Positions 24,607-32,444 of a stretch of DNA of 32,969 nt are shown piece by piece; within the stretch, counting starts at the first letter, position 1; each line of letters opens with the position of its first letter. The translations under genes were made by a program, and so were the position numbers. Under the pieces are notes generated by a model. It searched no databases. It saw only the letters and a list, made by a program, of their open reading frames with translations, and had not been told where the DNA came from. The DNA is from Nitrospira sp. Its GTDB lineage: Bacteria; Nitrospirota; Nitrospiria; Nitrospirales; Nitrospiraceae. The stretch covers positions 126,111-159,079 of the forward strand of contig SWDO01000023.1 in NCBI GenBank assembly GCA_005116895.1, written 5' to 3'.

Positions 24607-25689
24607 ATGACTCGCCCAACCGTCCTCCTCGGTATGAGCGGTGGAGTTGACAGCTCTGTCGCGGCCGCATTACTCGTACGCCAAGGCTACGAGGTGCACG
24701 GCATTACCCTCCAGGTATGGGAACACGAAGACGAAACCGTCGCAACATCCAAAAAATGGCAAGAACGAAGCTGTTGCAAGGTCGGCATCGCCAAGCACGT
24801 CGCCAAACTACTCAATATCTCTCACGAAGTTATCGATACCCGTGACACCTTTCAGAAAGGAGTGATTGACGATTTTCTTCACGGCTATACGACTGGCACA
24901 ACACCTAATCCCTGTGTTCGCTGTAACGAGCGAGTAAAGCTTCGGGGCCTCATAGATCTGGCCGCAGCACGCAACATCAATTACGTCGCGACGGGGCATT
25001 ACGCCCGTCTCCAAAACTATCAGGACACTCGGGTTCTGGCACGGGCAACCGATAGCCGCAAGGATCAAACCTACTTTCTCTACCGCCTCAATCCTCACTG
25101 GCTACCCAAGCTCCTCTTCCCTCTTGGCCACCTGGAAAAATCGGACGTGTGGAAAGAGGCCGAGGCCTTAGGGCTCCCCGCTGACGAGCTGAAGGAAAGT
25201 CAGGAGATCTGTTTTGTTACCCAAGGAGACTACCGTACGTTTATCGAAAAGGAGCTTCCCGAGGCCAAACAACCAGGTCTCTTTATCAATGAGACGGGGC
25301 AGCCCCTGGGCCAACACGACGGAATTGCGTTCTACACCCCTGGTCAACGGCGAGGCCTTGGTATTGCCACAGGACAACGGCTCTATGTTCAGCAGGTACA
25401 GCCGGCGACCAATACCGTCGTACTCGGCCCAGAAGAATCCCTACGCAGACATGAGTGCACGGTGAGCGACCTCAACCTCTTTGCGTCCCATTTATTGGAG
25501 AAATCCGCTGAAGTTCAGGTCAAAGTCCGCTACGCGACACCCCCGACACCCGCGATTCTGTCGCCATTGACCCCCTCAAGCCTCCGCATTCAGTTCCAGA
25601 TGCCCCAACGGGCACTCAGTCCTGGCCAATCAGCCGTCTTCTATGAAGGTGACCATGTCCTAGGGGGTGGAATTATTCAACCCTTCTAA
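24607..25689 (+). CDS. mnmA: tRNA-specific 2-thiouridylase MnmA
   Basis: The 360-residue protein has the PP-loop GMSGGVDSSVAA at residues 9-20, the catalytic NPCVRCN (Cys103) and a second active-site cysteine in SQEICFV. The GQRRGLG region and a C-terminal beta-barrel follow. It adenylates and thiolates C2 of U34 in Lys, Glu and Gln tRNAs, using sulfur from a persulfide relay. With mnmE and mnmG in the same window, the machinery for the doubly modified wobble uridine is nearly complete here; the cysteine desulfurase is not present. Confidence 0.96.
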   Translation: MTRPTVLLGMSGGVDSSVAAALLVRQGYEVHGITLQVWEHEDETVATSKKWQERSCCKVGIAKHVAKLLNISHEVIDTRDTFQKGVIDDFLHGYTTGTTPNPCVRCNERVKLRGLIDLAAARNINYVATGHYARLQNYQDTRVLARATDSRKDQTYFLYRLNPHWLPKLLFPLGHLEKSDVWKEAEALGLPADELKESQEICFVTQGDYRTFIEKELPEAKQPGLFINETGQPLGQHDGIAFYTPGQRRGLGIATGQRLYVQQVQPATNTVVLGPEESLRRHECTVSDLNLFASHLLEKSAEVQVKVRYATPPTPAILSPLTPSSLRIQFQMPQRALSPGQSAVFYEGDHVLGGGIIQPF

Positions 25690-25830
25690 CCCCACGCGAT
25701 TGCTCGCTTCATCTTGACTGTCCTGCAATTTTCCTATAGCCTTCGCAGCGACGAATGCAGGGCAAGAGTCCCTCTCTTCCAGGGACATGCCGGTCGAGGT
25801 CGATACTCATCACATTCTTTTGAGGTTCTG

Positions 25831-26115
25831 ATGTTCGGTTCATTCGGATGGATGGAATTAATGCTGATTTTGATCATTGTCTTGATCATTTTCGGCGCAG
25901 GTAAACTTCCCCAATTGGGAGAAGGCCTCGGAAAAGCCATCAAAGGTTTCAAAAAGTCTGTGCACGAAGCCGATGCGATTGACGTCACACCGGCCGAACA
26001 GTCTCAGCAAGCCCATTCGCAGGCCACTACAACGAGTCAGGTCGGTGCCCAATCGGAAGCCTCACCATCACCCGCTCCCCAAACGGCGCAATCGGGCCAG
26101 GTGAAACAAGGGTAA
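25831..26115 (+). CDS. tatA: Sec-independent translocase protein, TatA/TatE type, copy 1
   Basis: The 94-residue protein has one membrane helix (MELMLILIIVLIIFGAGKLP), a hinge and an amphipathic helix (LGEGLGKAIKGFKKSV), then a polar Q/S/T/A-rich tail. The FGAGKLP hinge is TatA-like. TatA oligomers form the passage for folded Tat substrates. The ATG at 25831 follows TGAGG; the frame is open upstream but without homology. A plausible client, the Tat-signal aminopeptidase, is in this window, but no tatC is. Confidence 0.93.
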   Translation: MFGSFGWMELMLILIIVLIIFGAGKLPQLGEGLGKAIKGFKKSVHEADAIDVTPAEQSQQAHSQATTTSQVGAQSEASPSPAPQTAQSGQVKQG

Positions 26116-26185
26116 TACGCCTAAGTGTGCTGTGACGACGGGGTAGCGAGCGATTAACAGCATTACCATATAATTATCGTGACTC

Positions 26186-26485
26186 ATGTTTGGATTAGGG
26201 GCCAGCGAGATCTTAATTATTCTGGTGATCGCCTTTCTCCTATTTGGTCCCAAACAACTCCCTGAAGTCGGTCGCCAAGTCGGCAAAGCCATTAAGGGCT
26301 TTAAAGATACAGCTGAGGACCTTCGCAAGTCCGTAGAACCAGAGCTGAACATGATTCAGCAAGAAGTCAAAATGGTCGAACAGGACCTTCAAGCTTCCAT
26401 AAAAGAAGCCGAAGAAGAAATCACGGCTGCAGGGACACCTCCGGAAGAGGCCTCCGCACCCGTGAGCAAGTTGGGTCAGATATAA
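26186..26485 (+). CDS. Sec-independent translocase protein, TatA/TatB type, copy 2
   Basis: A 99-residue protein: MFGLGASEILIILVIAFLLFGPKQLPEVGRQ-like start, amphipathic helix (KAIKGFKDTAEDLRKSV) and a longer helical acidic region (about 50-80). The FGPKQLPEV hinge and the extended helix resemble TatB more than copy 1 does, but the two families grade into each other. It may give the TatB function to a TatABC system or form a second TatA. A TATAAT box at 26169-26174 lies 11 bases before the ATG, without a good -35. It is 70 bases after copy 1. Confidence 0.9.
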   Translation: MFGLGASEILIILVIAFLLFGPKQLPEVGRQVGKAIKGFKDTAEDLRKSVEPELNMIQQEVKMVEQDLQASIKEAEEEITAAGTPPEEASAPVSKLGQI

Positions 26486-26604
26486 AATAACCACACATGA
26501 TCAATGCAGTGATTTCACGAAGAGGACACGGGCTCTATAGATTCCCCTCTATGTTCCCACTCGTGCTGAAGGACCTGCGCAAGTCGACTCAATTTTCCCA
26601 GAGT

Positions 26605-28317
26605 ATGGATACCCTAAAAACAACTCCTGATCCACGACAGGGACAGTGGCAGACAGTTCTCCTCACGGCCATGATGGCGGCGGTCGGGCTTATTGCTTTT
26701 TGCAGTCCAGCCCAAAGCGCCTTCGAATTACCACCAGGCGAAAAGATTACCAATCCAATCGTGATCGGCCGCGGTATCCCACAAAAAGAGGCCTACGAAC
26801 CGTTTGACCCAAAAACTGGTAGGAACTTTGACCTTCGCAACCTCTGGATGCGCGCCGATCTTCGGGTACGGCCTGAATACCGCAACAACGTCTGCTTCGG
26901 AGGCGGGATTGGAGCGGCTGGACAATGTAATGCGCCCGGCATTGCGCCAAACAACCTCCTCGGTAAAGCAAATGATCAATTCGTCCAGCAGATGACCCGA
27001 CTGGGTATCGGCTACGACCTATCCCCGGATGTCAATTTCTACCTCGAACTGATTGATTCTCGTACCTGGGGTGGAAACGGCACGCCGGTCGGCGCCGGAG
27101 GTGCGGGGAATAACGGAGACCCCATTATCCATACATGCGGTTCGACGCCAGGCCAGGGAGGAAGACCCGTCTGCTCACTGGGCATACGAGCCGGTTATAT
27201 GTTGATCCGTAATTTCGCCGGCATTCAAGGTTTGGGGTTGAAGGCCGGTCGGCAGTATCTCGTCTTCGGGGACCAAAGCTTGTTCGGCCACTTCGATTGG
27301 GCTAACACAGGCTTCTCGTTTGACGGGGTCATGGTGCAGTATAGCCACAGCTTCATGGATACCCATGCTGGTTGGTTTCGGACAGCAGAAACTGACCTGG
27401 TACAAGGCGCGGCCCTCGGGAGCGGAAACCCGAACATCGGAGGGACAGGTCAAGCAAGAAACGCGGCCGGGGATGCGGACCTCTTTATCTTGTACAACCA
27501 GATCAAGACAGTCCCGGGTTTTTTGATTGAACCATTCTACGCCTATTACAAAAGCAACCTCGGCGGGGGAGACATTTCTTCCCAGGGACTAGGCACCCCG
27601 AAGCACGGCAATCAAACCCGCCATACCGTCGGAGCCCGAGTGGCCATGAAAAAAGGCTATTTTGATGCTTCCGGCGAAGTGGTCTATCAGTTCGGCCAAA
27701 TGGGAGACACAGCTACCAGCGCGAGCGCCATCTGTGGTGACCCTGGAGGAGAGGGGAAATGTCTTCACATCAATGCATGGGCCACGAGAAACTGGATCGG
27801 GTATACCGCCTTTAACTTGCCGGGCAAACCACGCATCGCCTTCAATTTCGACTATGCCTCCGGTGACGGACGAGCAAATTGTACGTTAAACGCCGCCTAC
27901 GGTGATTGTAAGACCGCCAACACCTTCGAGAACTTCTTCCCGACGAATCACATTCACATGGGATACATGGATGTCATCGCGTGGAAGAATATGATGAGCT
28001 TCTCAGGGAACTTCCAAGCACGCCCGACCACGAACGACCACATCGAACTCTGGTACACGAACATCCACCTTGCGAATGCTCGCGACAATTGGTACCGGGC
28101 AAGCCAAGGAGTGTACGTGTTCTCGCAACCCGACAACACGGAAACTCATATCGGTGACGAAGTCGATGTCGTCTGGACACACTTCTTCATGGGCGGCATG
28201 GTGGCCTTTCAAGGCGGCTATGGCCATCTGTTCCCTGGTCCCTATATTTCACGGAATTTGGGGGCTCGAGCCGTCGGGCAAGATTGGGCCTATGCCCAGC
28301 TCTGGATCAACTTCTAG
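26605..28317 (+). CDS. Alginate-export-like outer-membrane beta-barrel protein
   Basis: Using the ATG at 26605 the protein has 570 residues, with a basic/polar start, a hydrophobic segment (TAMMAAVGLIAFC) and a signal-peptidase site near SPAQSA. ATGs at 26497 and 26551 would give a long extra N-terminus and lack ribosome sites. The mature part alternates short aromatic-rich strands with glycine/asparagine-rich loops and ends in QLWINF, a terminal aromatic typical of barrel insertion signals. The NLWMRADLRVRPEYRNN start resembles the alginate-export porin family, which forms channels for anionic polymers or solutes. The mature protein has exactly eight cysteines in four close pairs, all in loop-like regions. 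The substrate is unknown. Confidence 0.82.
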   Translation: MDTLKTTPDPRQGQWQTVLLTAMMAAVGLIAFCSPAQSAFELPPGEKITNPIVIGRGIPQKEAYEPFDPKTGRNFDLRNLWMRADLRVRPEYRNNVCFGGGIGAAGQCNAPGIAPNNLLGKANDQFVQQMTRLGIGYDLSPDVNFYLELIDSRTWGGNGTPVGAGGAGNNGDPIIHTCGSTPGQGGRPVCSLGIRAGYMLIRNFAGIQGLGLKAGRQYLVFGDQSLFGHFDWANTGFSFDGVMVQYSHSFMDTHAGWFRTAETDLVQGAALGSGNPNIGGTGQARNAAGDADLFILYNQIKTVPGFLIEPFYAYYKSNLGGGDISSQGLGTPKHGNQTRHTVGARVAMKKGYFDASGEVVYQFGQMGDTATSASAICGDPGGEGKCLHINAWATRNWIGYTAFNLPGKPRIAFNFDYASGDGRANCTLNAAYGDCKTANTFENFFPTNHIHMGYMDVIAWKNMMSFSGNFQARPTTNDHIELWYTNIHLANARDNWYRASQGVYVFSQPDNTETHIGDEVDVVWTHFFMGGMVAFQGGYGHLFPGPYISRNLGARAVGQDWAYAQLWINF

Positions 28318-28390
28318 GCGGTCGCTAGTCGCAGGAACCTCCTCCATCGAGAACTTCCATCGCAGACTCTAAATACTCGTCTATCAACCG

Positions 28391-29008
28391 CTATTGCAAC
28401 TGACCCGCTTTCGCAAACTGTTCCTGAAGTGCGCCGTAGGTCTGCGTCACGGGAAATTGCGGGAACTCTTTCGGTAGATGCTCGGGAGGGCAATAGAAAA
28501 ATCCAGCGTGGGCTTCGCCCAACATGGCCGTATCGTTGTAGGAATCACCGGCAGCCATCGTCAAGAAGTTCAGAGATTTCAGGGCCGCTACGGCATGCTT
28601 CTTTGGATCCTGCATTCTCATGTGGTAGTTCACGATGCGGCCACTCCCATCAATCTCCAGCTGATTGCAAAAGAGAGTTGGGAAGCCAAGCTGTCGCATG
28701 AGTGGCTGGGCGAACTGATAGAAGGTGTCCGACAGAATAATGACTTGGCAACGCTCCCGCAGCCATGCGAGGAATTCAGTCGCTCCGTCTAACGGCCCCA
28801 TCTGTTCAATCACATCTTGAATATCACTGATCTTCAACGCCTGTCGATCGAGGATGTTCAATCGCTGTCTCATGAGCTTATCGTAATCGGGCATCTCACG
28901 GGTCGTAATCTTCAAATCTTCAATGCCGGTCTTCAGCGCGACATTGATCCAGATCTCCGGCACGAGCACTCCTTCCAAGTCTAAGCACACCACAACAGGC
29001 TGCTGCAT
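28391..29008 (-). CDS. thrH: HAD-family phosphoserine phosphatase / homoserine phosphotransferase, ThrH type
   Basis: The start CLDLEGVLVPEIWI (nucleophile Asp10, with DLEG in place of DxDG) is diagnostic of ThrH. Also typical are TREMPDYDKLM, IILSDTFYQF, QPLMRQLGFPTLFCN and AAGDSYNDT (Mg-binding). The family dephosphorylates phosphoserine and can transfer the phosphate to homoserine, linking serine and threonine synthesis. The ATG at 29008 has AGGAGA six bases upstream, so the ATG at 29026 is not used. The protein has 205 residues, a normal length. It lies downstream of the YkgJ-type gene on the same strand and may be co-transcribed. Confidence 0.94.
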   Translation of the reverse strand: MQQPVVVCLDLEGVLVPEIWINVALKTGIEDLKITTREMPDYDKLMRQRLNILDRQALKISDIQDVIEQMGPLDGATEFLAWLRERCQVIILSDTFYQFAQPLMRQLGFPTLFCNQLEIDGSGRIVNYHMRMQDPKKHAVAALKSLNFLTMAAGDSYNDTAMLGEAHAGFFYCPPEHLPKEFPQFPVTQTYGALQEQFAKAGQLQ

Positions 29009-29054
29009 ACAATCTCTCCTCTTCATTCACACTGCATAATGCTGATCTCGGCCC

Positions 29055-29858
29055 CTATTTGACAGAACCTTGGTTGCTTCTGAGCAGCGATTGGCTTAAA
29101 AAACGCCACGTCTTGTCCAGTGCGCGATCGAGCAACTCGACGCCCTTCCAGGTTAGCTGATTCTCCTGCTCATGACCCTTTGCCCAATCGAGAGCTACCG
29201 GGAGTGGGATCAACCTTGTCGGAGACTTCGTCAGCTCTTGCCATAGAAGCCCCAGCACCGTGCTGACAAGGATAGGCGCTGAAATTGGGTCCACAGAATT
29301 GTTGATCAGGTCATCACAGCGCTCGGGAGGCGAGCTCACCATCAGCTCCCGGCATGCCGCGGGACGCGCCTCATAGATCGTACACACCTCTTCTTCGAGG
29401 AAGGGGCATGGCAGTCGCAGAGCATAGTATTCACGATTCATCATTTCCAGAGCATCATCCTTCGGCTGTTCCGGAGCATTGCAGAGTTCTGAGAGTCGCT
29501 CCCACAGACCCTGTGACAGCAGCCTGGTTTTTGCTTCCGCTAACCTTGCCACGATACGATCCTGTTGGTCCATTGGACGTGAGCCGACCCACTCACCTAG
29601 CGCAAAAGCTTCCGGGGCCGACAGGGGGACCAACATACGACAGCAAGCCGCACATCCCTTGTGGCACGAAGGTGCTTTGCCTGCATCGGTGGAGCGGGCA
29701 ACTTCCAGCGCTTGGGCCTCTTCTCCAAAACGACGTATCAAGGGAACGATGGCCGTGACCGGCACAAATCCAGTCGGCACCTCCACAGCGGTAGTAATCT
29801 GACCGGCAGAGGTGTTGAGCGCGATTTCGAAGTGTTCGGTTGTGGGGGGAGTCATCAT
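29055..29858 (-). CDS. YkgJ-family cysteine-cluster protein
   Basis: The cysteine signature is clear: CHKGCAACC, later CPFLEEEVC, then YEARPAACRE, as in YkgJ (Fe-S or zinc cluster, UPF0153-type) proteins of unknown function. From the ATG at 29858 it has 267 residues, much longer than the roughly 100-130 of minimal family members. It has about 60 extra residues before the cluster and a C-terminal helical part with aromatic residues. The start is uncertain: a GTG at 29927 would add 23 residues, and neither has a clear ribosome site. The biochemical role is unknown. Confidence 0.82.
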   Translation of the reverse strand: MMTPPTTEHFEIALNTSAGQITTAVEVPTGFVPVTAIVPLIRRFGEEAQALEVARSTDAGKAPSCHKGCAACCRMLVPLSAPEAFALGEWVGSRPMDQQDRIVARLAEAKTRLLSQGLWERLSELCNAPEQPKDDALEMMNREYYALRLPCPFLEEEVCTIYEARPAACRELMVSSPPERCDDLINNSVDPISAPILVSTVLGLLWQELTKSPTRLIPLPVALDWAKGHEQENQLTWKGVELLDRALDKTWRFLSQSLLRSNQGSVK

Positions 29859-29928
29859 CTCGACGGGCTCGGAATGGCTAATTGGATGTTCCCTTGATAG
29901 CAGAGAGAAACTAATATGCCGGCCCACG

Positions 29929-30165
29929 ATGAATCAAGAGCCGTATTTCTCACAAGATGGCACAGATCTGCCTCTCGTCTCGGAACTCTCCAACGGCGCT
30001 CCTATCGCGTTGTTCATCTTTCCACTTCATGCTCGAACAGATCCTACTGGCTCCTTTACCCTAGCCCAAATGGACTCCCACGTAAGGCCATCTTTGGGCC
30101 TTGCGTGTCTTAAGAAAAGGCGTAGAGTTTATCGTGCGCGGGTACACCGACCCTGCCGAACGTGA
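29929..30165 (+). CDS. Doubtful small ORF, possibly a decayed gene
   Basis: A 78-residue frame starts MNQEPYFSQDGTDLPLV and ends in an arginine-rich tail that looks unnatural. Around position 30115 the +1 frame continues with a more protein-like stretch (KGVEFIVRGYTDPAEREIA) until a TAA near 30221. This suggests a frameshifted remnant, but it matches nothing I know, and no ribosome site is seen. Confidence 0.2.
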   Translation: MNQEPYFSQDGTDLPLVSELSNGAPIALFIFPLHARTDPTGSFTLAQMDSHVRPSLGLACLKKRRRVYRARVHRPCRT

Positions 30166-30304
30166 GATAGCCAAAGAGGTCGTCGCTCATAGCGGGTCAG
30201 CGAGGTGTACCCCCGCTTAATCACCGCCGGTCACTTTTGGCCCCACGCACAATGATCTACACCAAAACCACCTAGCATTTTCCCTTCACCAAACTCGGTC
30301 GATC

Positions 30305-30333
30305 TTGCTCCTTCCTTAAAGAACCTCGATAAT
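30305..30333 (+). promoter_or_regulatory. Candidate promoter giving a leaderless transcript
   Basis: TTGCTC (30305-30310) and GATAAT (30328-30333) are separated by 17 bases. The expected start point falls at or next to the ATG at 30339, which has no ribosome site. The -35 is weak (3/6) and the -10 good (5/6). Confidence 0.3.
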
Positions 30334-30338
30334 AACGC

Positions 30339-30725
30339 ATGGCACATCCCATCGTGTTTTCTGGCCATGTCATTGGTCTACTCAAAGAGTACATGCGTGA
30401 CCTTGTCGATCAAGCAACGCAAGAACGACAATCCCAAGAACAGTTTGGCTTTACTCCCCTGCCGTATCGTCCCGATCAGGCCATTTCCGACCTCCTCGCC
30501 CTACTGGATGATCGGATCGAATCAGAAGGTATTCAAGTAGGCTTACCGGAATGCTTTCTCCATGACATGTGGACTGTCTGTAACGAAGCCGTTGAACCGA
30601 TCTCTACTCGCATCTGGCTAGAAGGAAACCTTGAGGGTCGGAGCATGACCAAAACTCAAACAAGGGAGCTGACCTATCAGGCCCTGATCGAGTTTATGGA
30701 CTCCCGTTCCCGAGAAAGAAGCTGA
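30339..30725 (+). CDS. Conserved-looking protein of unknown function
   Basis: A 128-residue, mostly helical, acidic and soluble-looking protein without signal peptide or membrane segment. I do not recognise a domain. The sequence is rich in E, Q, D and L and contains one YRPDQAISDLLALLDDRIE segment. Codon use looks like that of its neighbours. The ATG lacks a Shine-Dalgarno site; a promoter-like pair directly upstream would make the mRNA leaderless. The EVE-domain gene follows after 28 bases, so the two may form an operon. Confidence 0.7.
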   Translation: MAHPIVFSGHVIGLLKEYMRDLVDQATQERQSQEQFGFTPLPYRPDQAISDLLALLDDRIESEGIQVGLPECFLHDMWTVCNEAVEPISTRIWLEGNLEGRSMTKTQTRELTYQALIEFMDSRSRERS

Positions 30726-30753
30726 TCTATGCTCCACAAAAGGAGAGAAAAGA

Positions 30754-31224
30754 ATGGGAGCACAAAGGTATTGGTTGATGAAGTCAGAGCCCACCGCATT
30801 CTCGATCGATGACTTGATACGTGCTCCCAACCATGCAACCTATTGGGATGGCGTACGCAACTATCAAGCTCGTAATTTCATGCGCAGCATGGCAGTCGGC
30901 GATCACGTGTTGTTCTACCACAGCAACACTGATCCACCGGCGGTCGTCGGCATCGCAGAGGTCGTCACAACCGCGTATCCTGATTCGACGCAATTCGACA
31001 AGAAGGACAAGCACTACGACCCAGAGAGCAAACCATCCAAGCCCAGATGGGACATGGTCGATATCCGATTTGTTCGTAAATTCGTTCGCCCGTTGACGCT
31101 GGATGAATTGCGAAAAGAACCGACACTCAAAGGAATGGTCTTACTGCAGAAGGGGTCTCGGCTTTCGGTTCAGCCGGTCAGCCCACTGGAATGGAGGCAT
31201 ATCATGAAGTTGGCGGAAGACTGA
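30754..31224 (+). CDS. EVE domain protein (THYN1-like)
   Basis: The 156-residue protein opens YWLMKSEPTAFSIDDL and contains WDGVRNYQARNFMR, GDHVLFYHSN and VVGIAEVV, all hallmarks of the EVE domain, a PUA-like fold that reads modified bases in DNA or RNA. It consists only of the EVE domain. An AAAGGAG site precedes the ATG. It is not beside a restriction or defence gene, so it is more likely one of the widespread housekeeping stand-alone EVE proteins; its target is unknown. Confidence 0.92.
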   Translation: MGAQRYWLMKSEPTAFSIDDLIRAPNHATYWDGVRNYQARNFMRSMAVGDHVLFYHSNTDPPAVVGIAEVVTTAYPDSTQFDKKDKHYDPESKPSKPRWDMVDIRFVRKFVRPLTLDELRKEPTLKGMVLLQKGSRLSVQPVSPLEWRHIMKLAED

Positions 31225-31237
31225 TGTGCTCCAGACG

Positions 31238-31516
31238 CTACGTGCTGGCCTTTCCATCGTCTATATATCGATGTTGCCAGTCCAGCCAGGCGTGGCCCAG
31301 TTCGTGGGCAAGAATATAGCGGCGGCGGGTCACAGGAAGTCGTTTCCGCACGTAGATCGTCTTCGTCTCATCATCCCAAATCCCATCGGCATTCGCATCG
31401 CGCTTGTCCATTTCCGCGTCCGATAATTGCCGAACGGTAATCCGGTAGCCGAACGGAAGGACAACCTGATTCGGTATGCGCAACATCCTCTTTCGCTCTC
31501 CAAGCATCGTACCCAT
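31238..31516 (-). CDS. Small HELGH metallopeptidase-like protein
   Basis: A 92-residue protein with the zinc motif HELGH in ILAHELGHAWLDW near its C-terminus, as in ImmA/IrrE-type and related minimal peptidases. Before it lie a charged segment and a DANADGIWDDETKTIYV strand. An AGGGGTGAG-like ribosome site precedes the ATG. The usual third ligand (a Glu or Asp further on) is not obvious because the protein ends only about 18 residues after HELGH, so activity is uncertain. No XRE-type regulator or toxin gene lies next to it. It converges with the EVE gene, 13 bases apart. Confidence 0.72.
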   Translation of the reverse strand: MGTMLGERKRMLRIPNQVVLPFGYRITVRQLSDAEMDKRDANADGIWDDETKTIYVRKRLPVTRRRYILAHELGHAWLDWQHRYIDDGKAST

Positions 31517-31732
31517 TGTACACTCACCCCTCCTCCTACCGTGAAATAGCCTACCATAATAAACCTGGCTGGGTGTTGCTATTGTTCTTTATGTTTATCA
31601 ACGCCTTATGGATATCTATCGGCTACACATGCTGAGGTAACTTTTGCCATATCCCAATCATAACCTTTCCCTCATCCACTAAACCACGGGATTGTCTACA
31701 CCGAACCATACACAACCCCCTTTCTTCCTCCT

Positions 31733-32284
31733 ATGCGTGCGATGAAATCCATCTTGCGAAAGCCGGATGCTGAAGAAACGGCGTTGATCGGCCGGCTTGA
31801 GCAGCTCTCGCAGGAGGCCGCCTCCTATTGCCGAACGAAAGCAGCCGAACTCCATATCTCTCTCAAACTCGTCGAAGTCTACGGAGCCATGCACCGTCGG
31901 CAGCTGACCTTTGTCTACACAGCTGAGGACCGGATCGATTTCCGAGAACTGGTCCGAGACCTGGCCCGTCGTTTCGGCGGGCGTATCGAAATGCGCCAAG
32001 TCGGGGTACGCGAGGAGGCCAGACGCCTCGGTGGAATCGATACCTGTGGCTTGGTCCTGTGTTGTGCCAGCTTTCTGACCGATATGAAGCCGATCTCAGC
32101 CAAGCAGGCGAAAAAGCTCAACCTGACGATTGACGACCCTCGGCTGCTGGGGGTGTGTGGAAGGCTAAAGTGCTGTTTGATGTTTGAGATGATGGACGCC
32201 GAGGGCAAGATCGCCCCTCAGGCTCACCAGCTCATTACCCCGACCAGGCCCGACTCTCCTTCCTCACCAACACTCCCGTCATAG
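31733..32284 (+). CDS. PSP1 domain protein (RicT/YaaT-like), short form
   Basis: The C-terminal PSP1/RicT region is clear: DRIDFRELVRDLARRFGGRIE, RQVGVREEARRLGGI, then CGLVLCCASFL and GVCGRLKCCLMFE. These cysteines bind an Fe-S cluster in the RicAFT complex. The protein has only 183 residues; RicT has about 270. It starts near the segment KSILRKP, so the N-terminal beta domain of about 80 residues is missing. The upstream in-frame sequence back to a stop near 31661 does not look like it. The ATG at 31733 has no clear ribosome site; an ATG at 31742 is an alternative. In Firmicutes RicT promotes RNA processing and phosphorelay; the role here is unknown. Confidence 0.85.
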   Translation: MRAMKSILRKPDAEETALIGRLEQLSQEAASYCRTKAAELHISLKLVEVYGAMHRRQLTFVYTAEDRIDFRELVRDLARRFGGRIEMRQVGVREEARRLGGIDTCGLVLCCASFLTDMKPISAKQAKKLNLTIDDPRLLGVCGRLKCCLMFEMMDAEGKIAPQAHQLITPTRPDSPSSPTLPS

Positions 32285-32444
32285 TTCATACCTCGCGCAT
32301 GCACGTGCCTTGGTGTGACAGTGTCCTGACTAATACCCGAATCCTTTTTCAATCGACTGCCTCTCATAATCATCTAATATGGGGAATTCATTCTCTGCCT
32401 GGATTGGCTAGGCAAGGACTTCTCAAACCTAGGAGGCGTGTGTG

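Larger units (their letters stand above)
29859..30338. other. Long gap between the YkgJ-type gene and the 128-aa unknown gene
   Basis: About 480 bases without a confident gene. A 78-residue frame (29929-30165) lies inside it, and a second frame reads on to a TAA near 30221. Near the right edge is a promoter-like pair just before the next ATG. I see no hairpin with T-run, tRNA or repeat. Confidence 0.4.

Noticed and set aside
25714..25830. Extended N-terminus of the first TatA-type protein
   Set aside because: The TatA membrane helix must be close to the N-terminus; the ATG at 25831 with TGAGG fits, the upstream residues do not.
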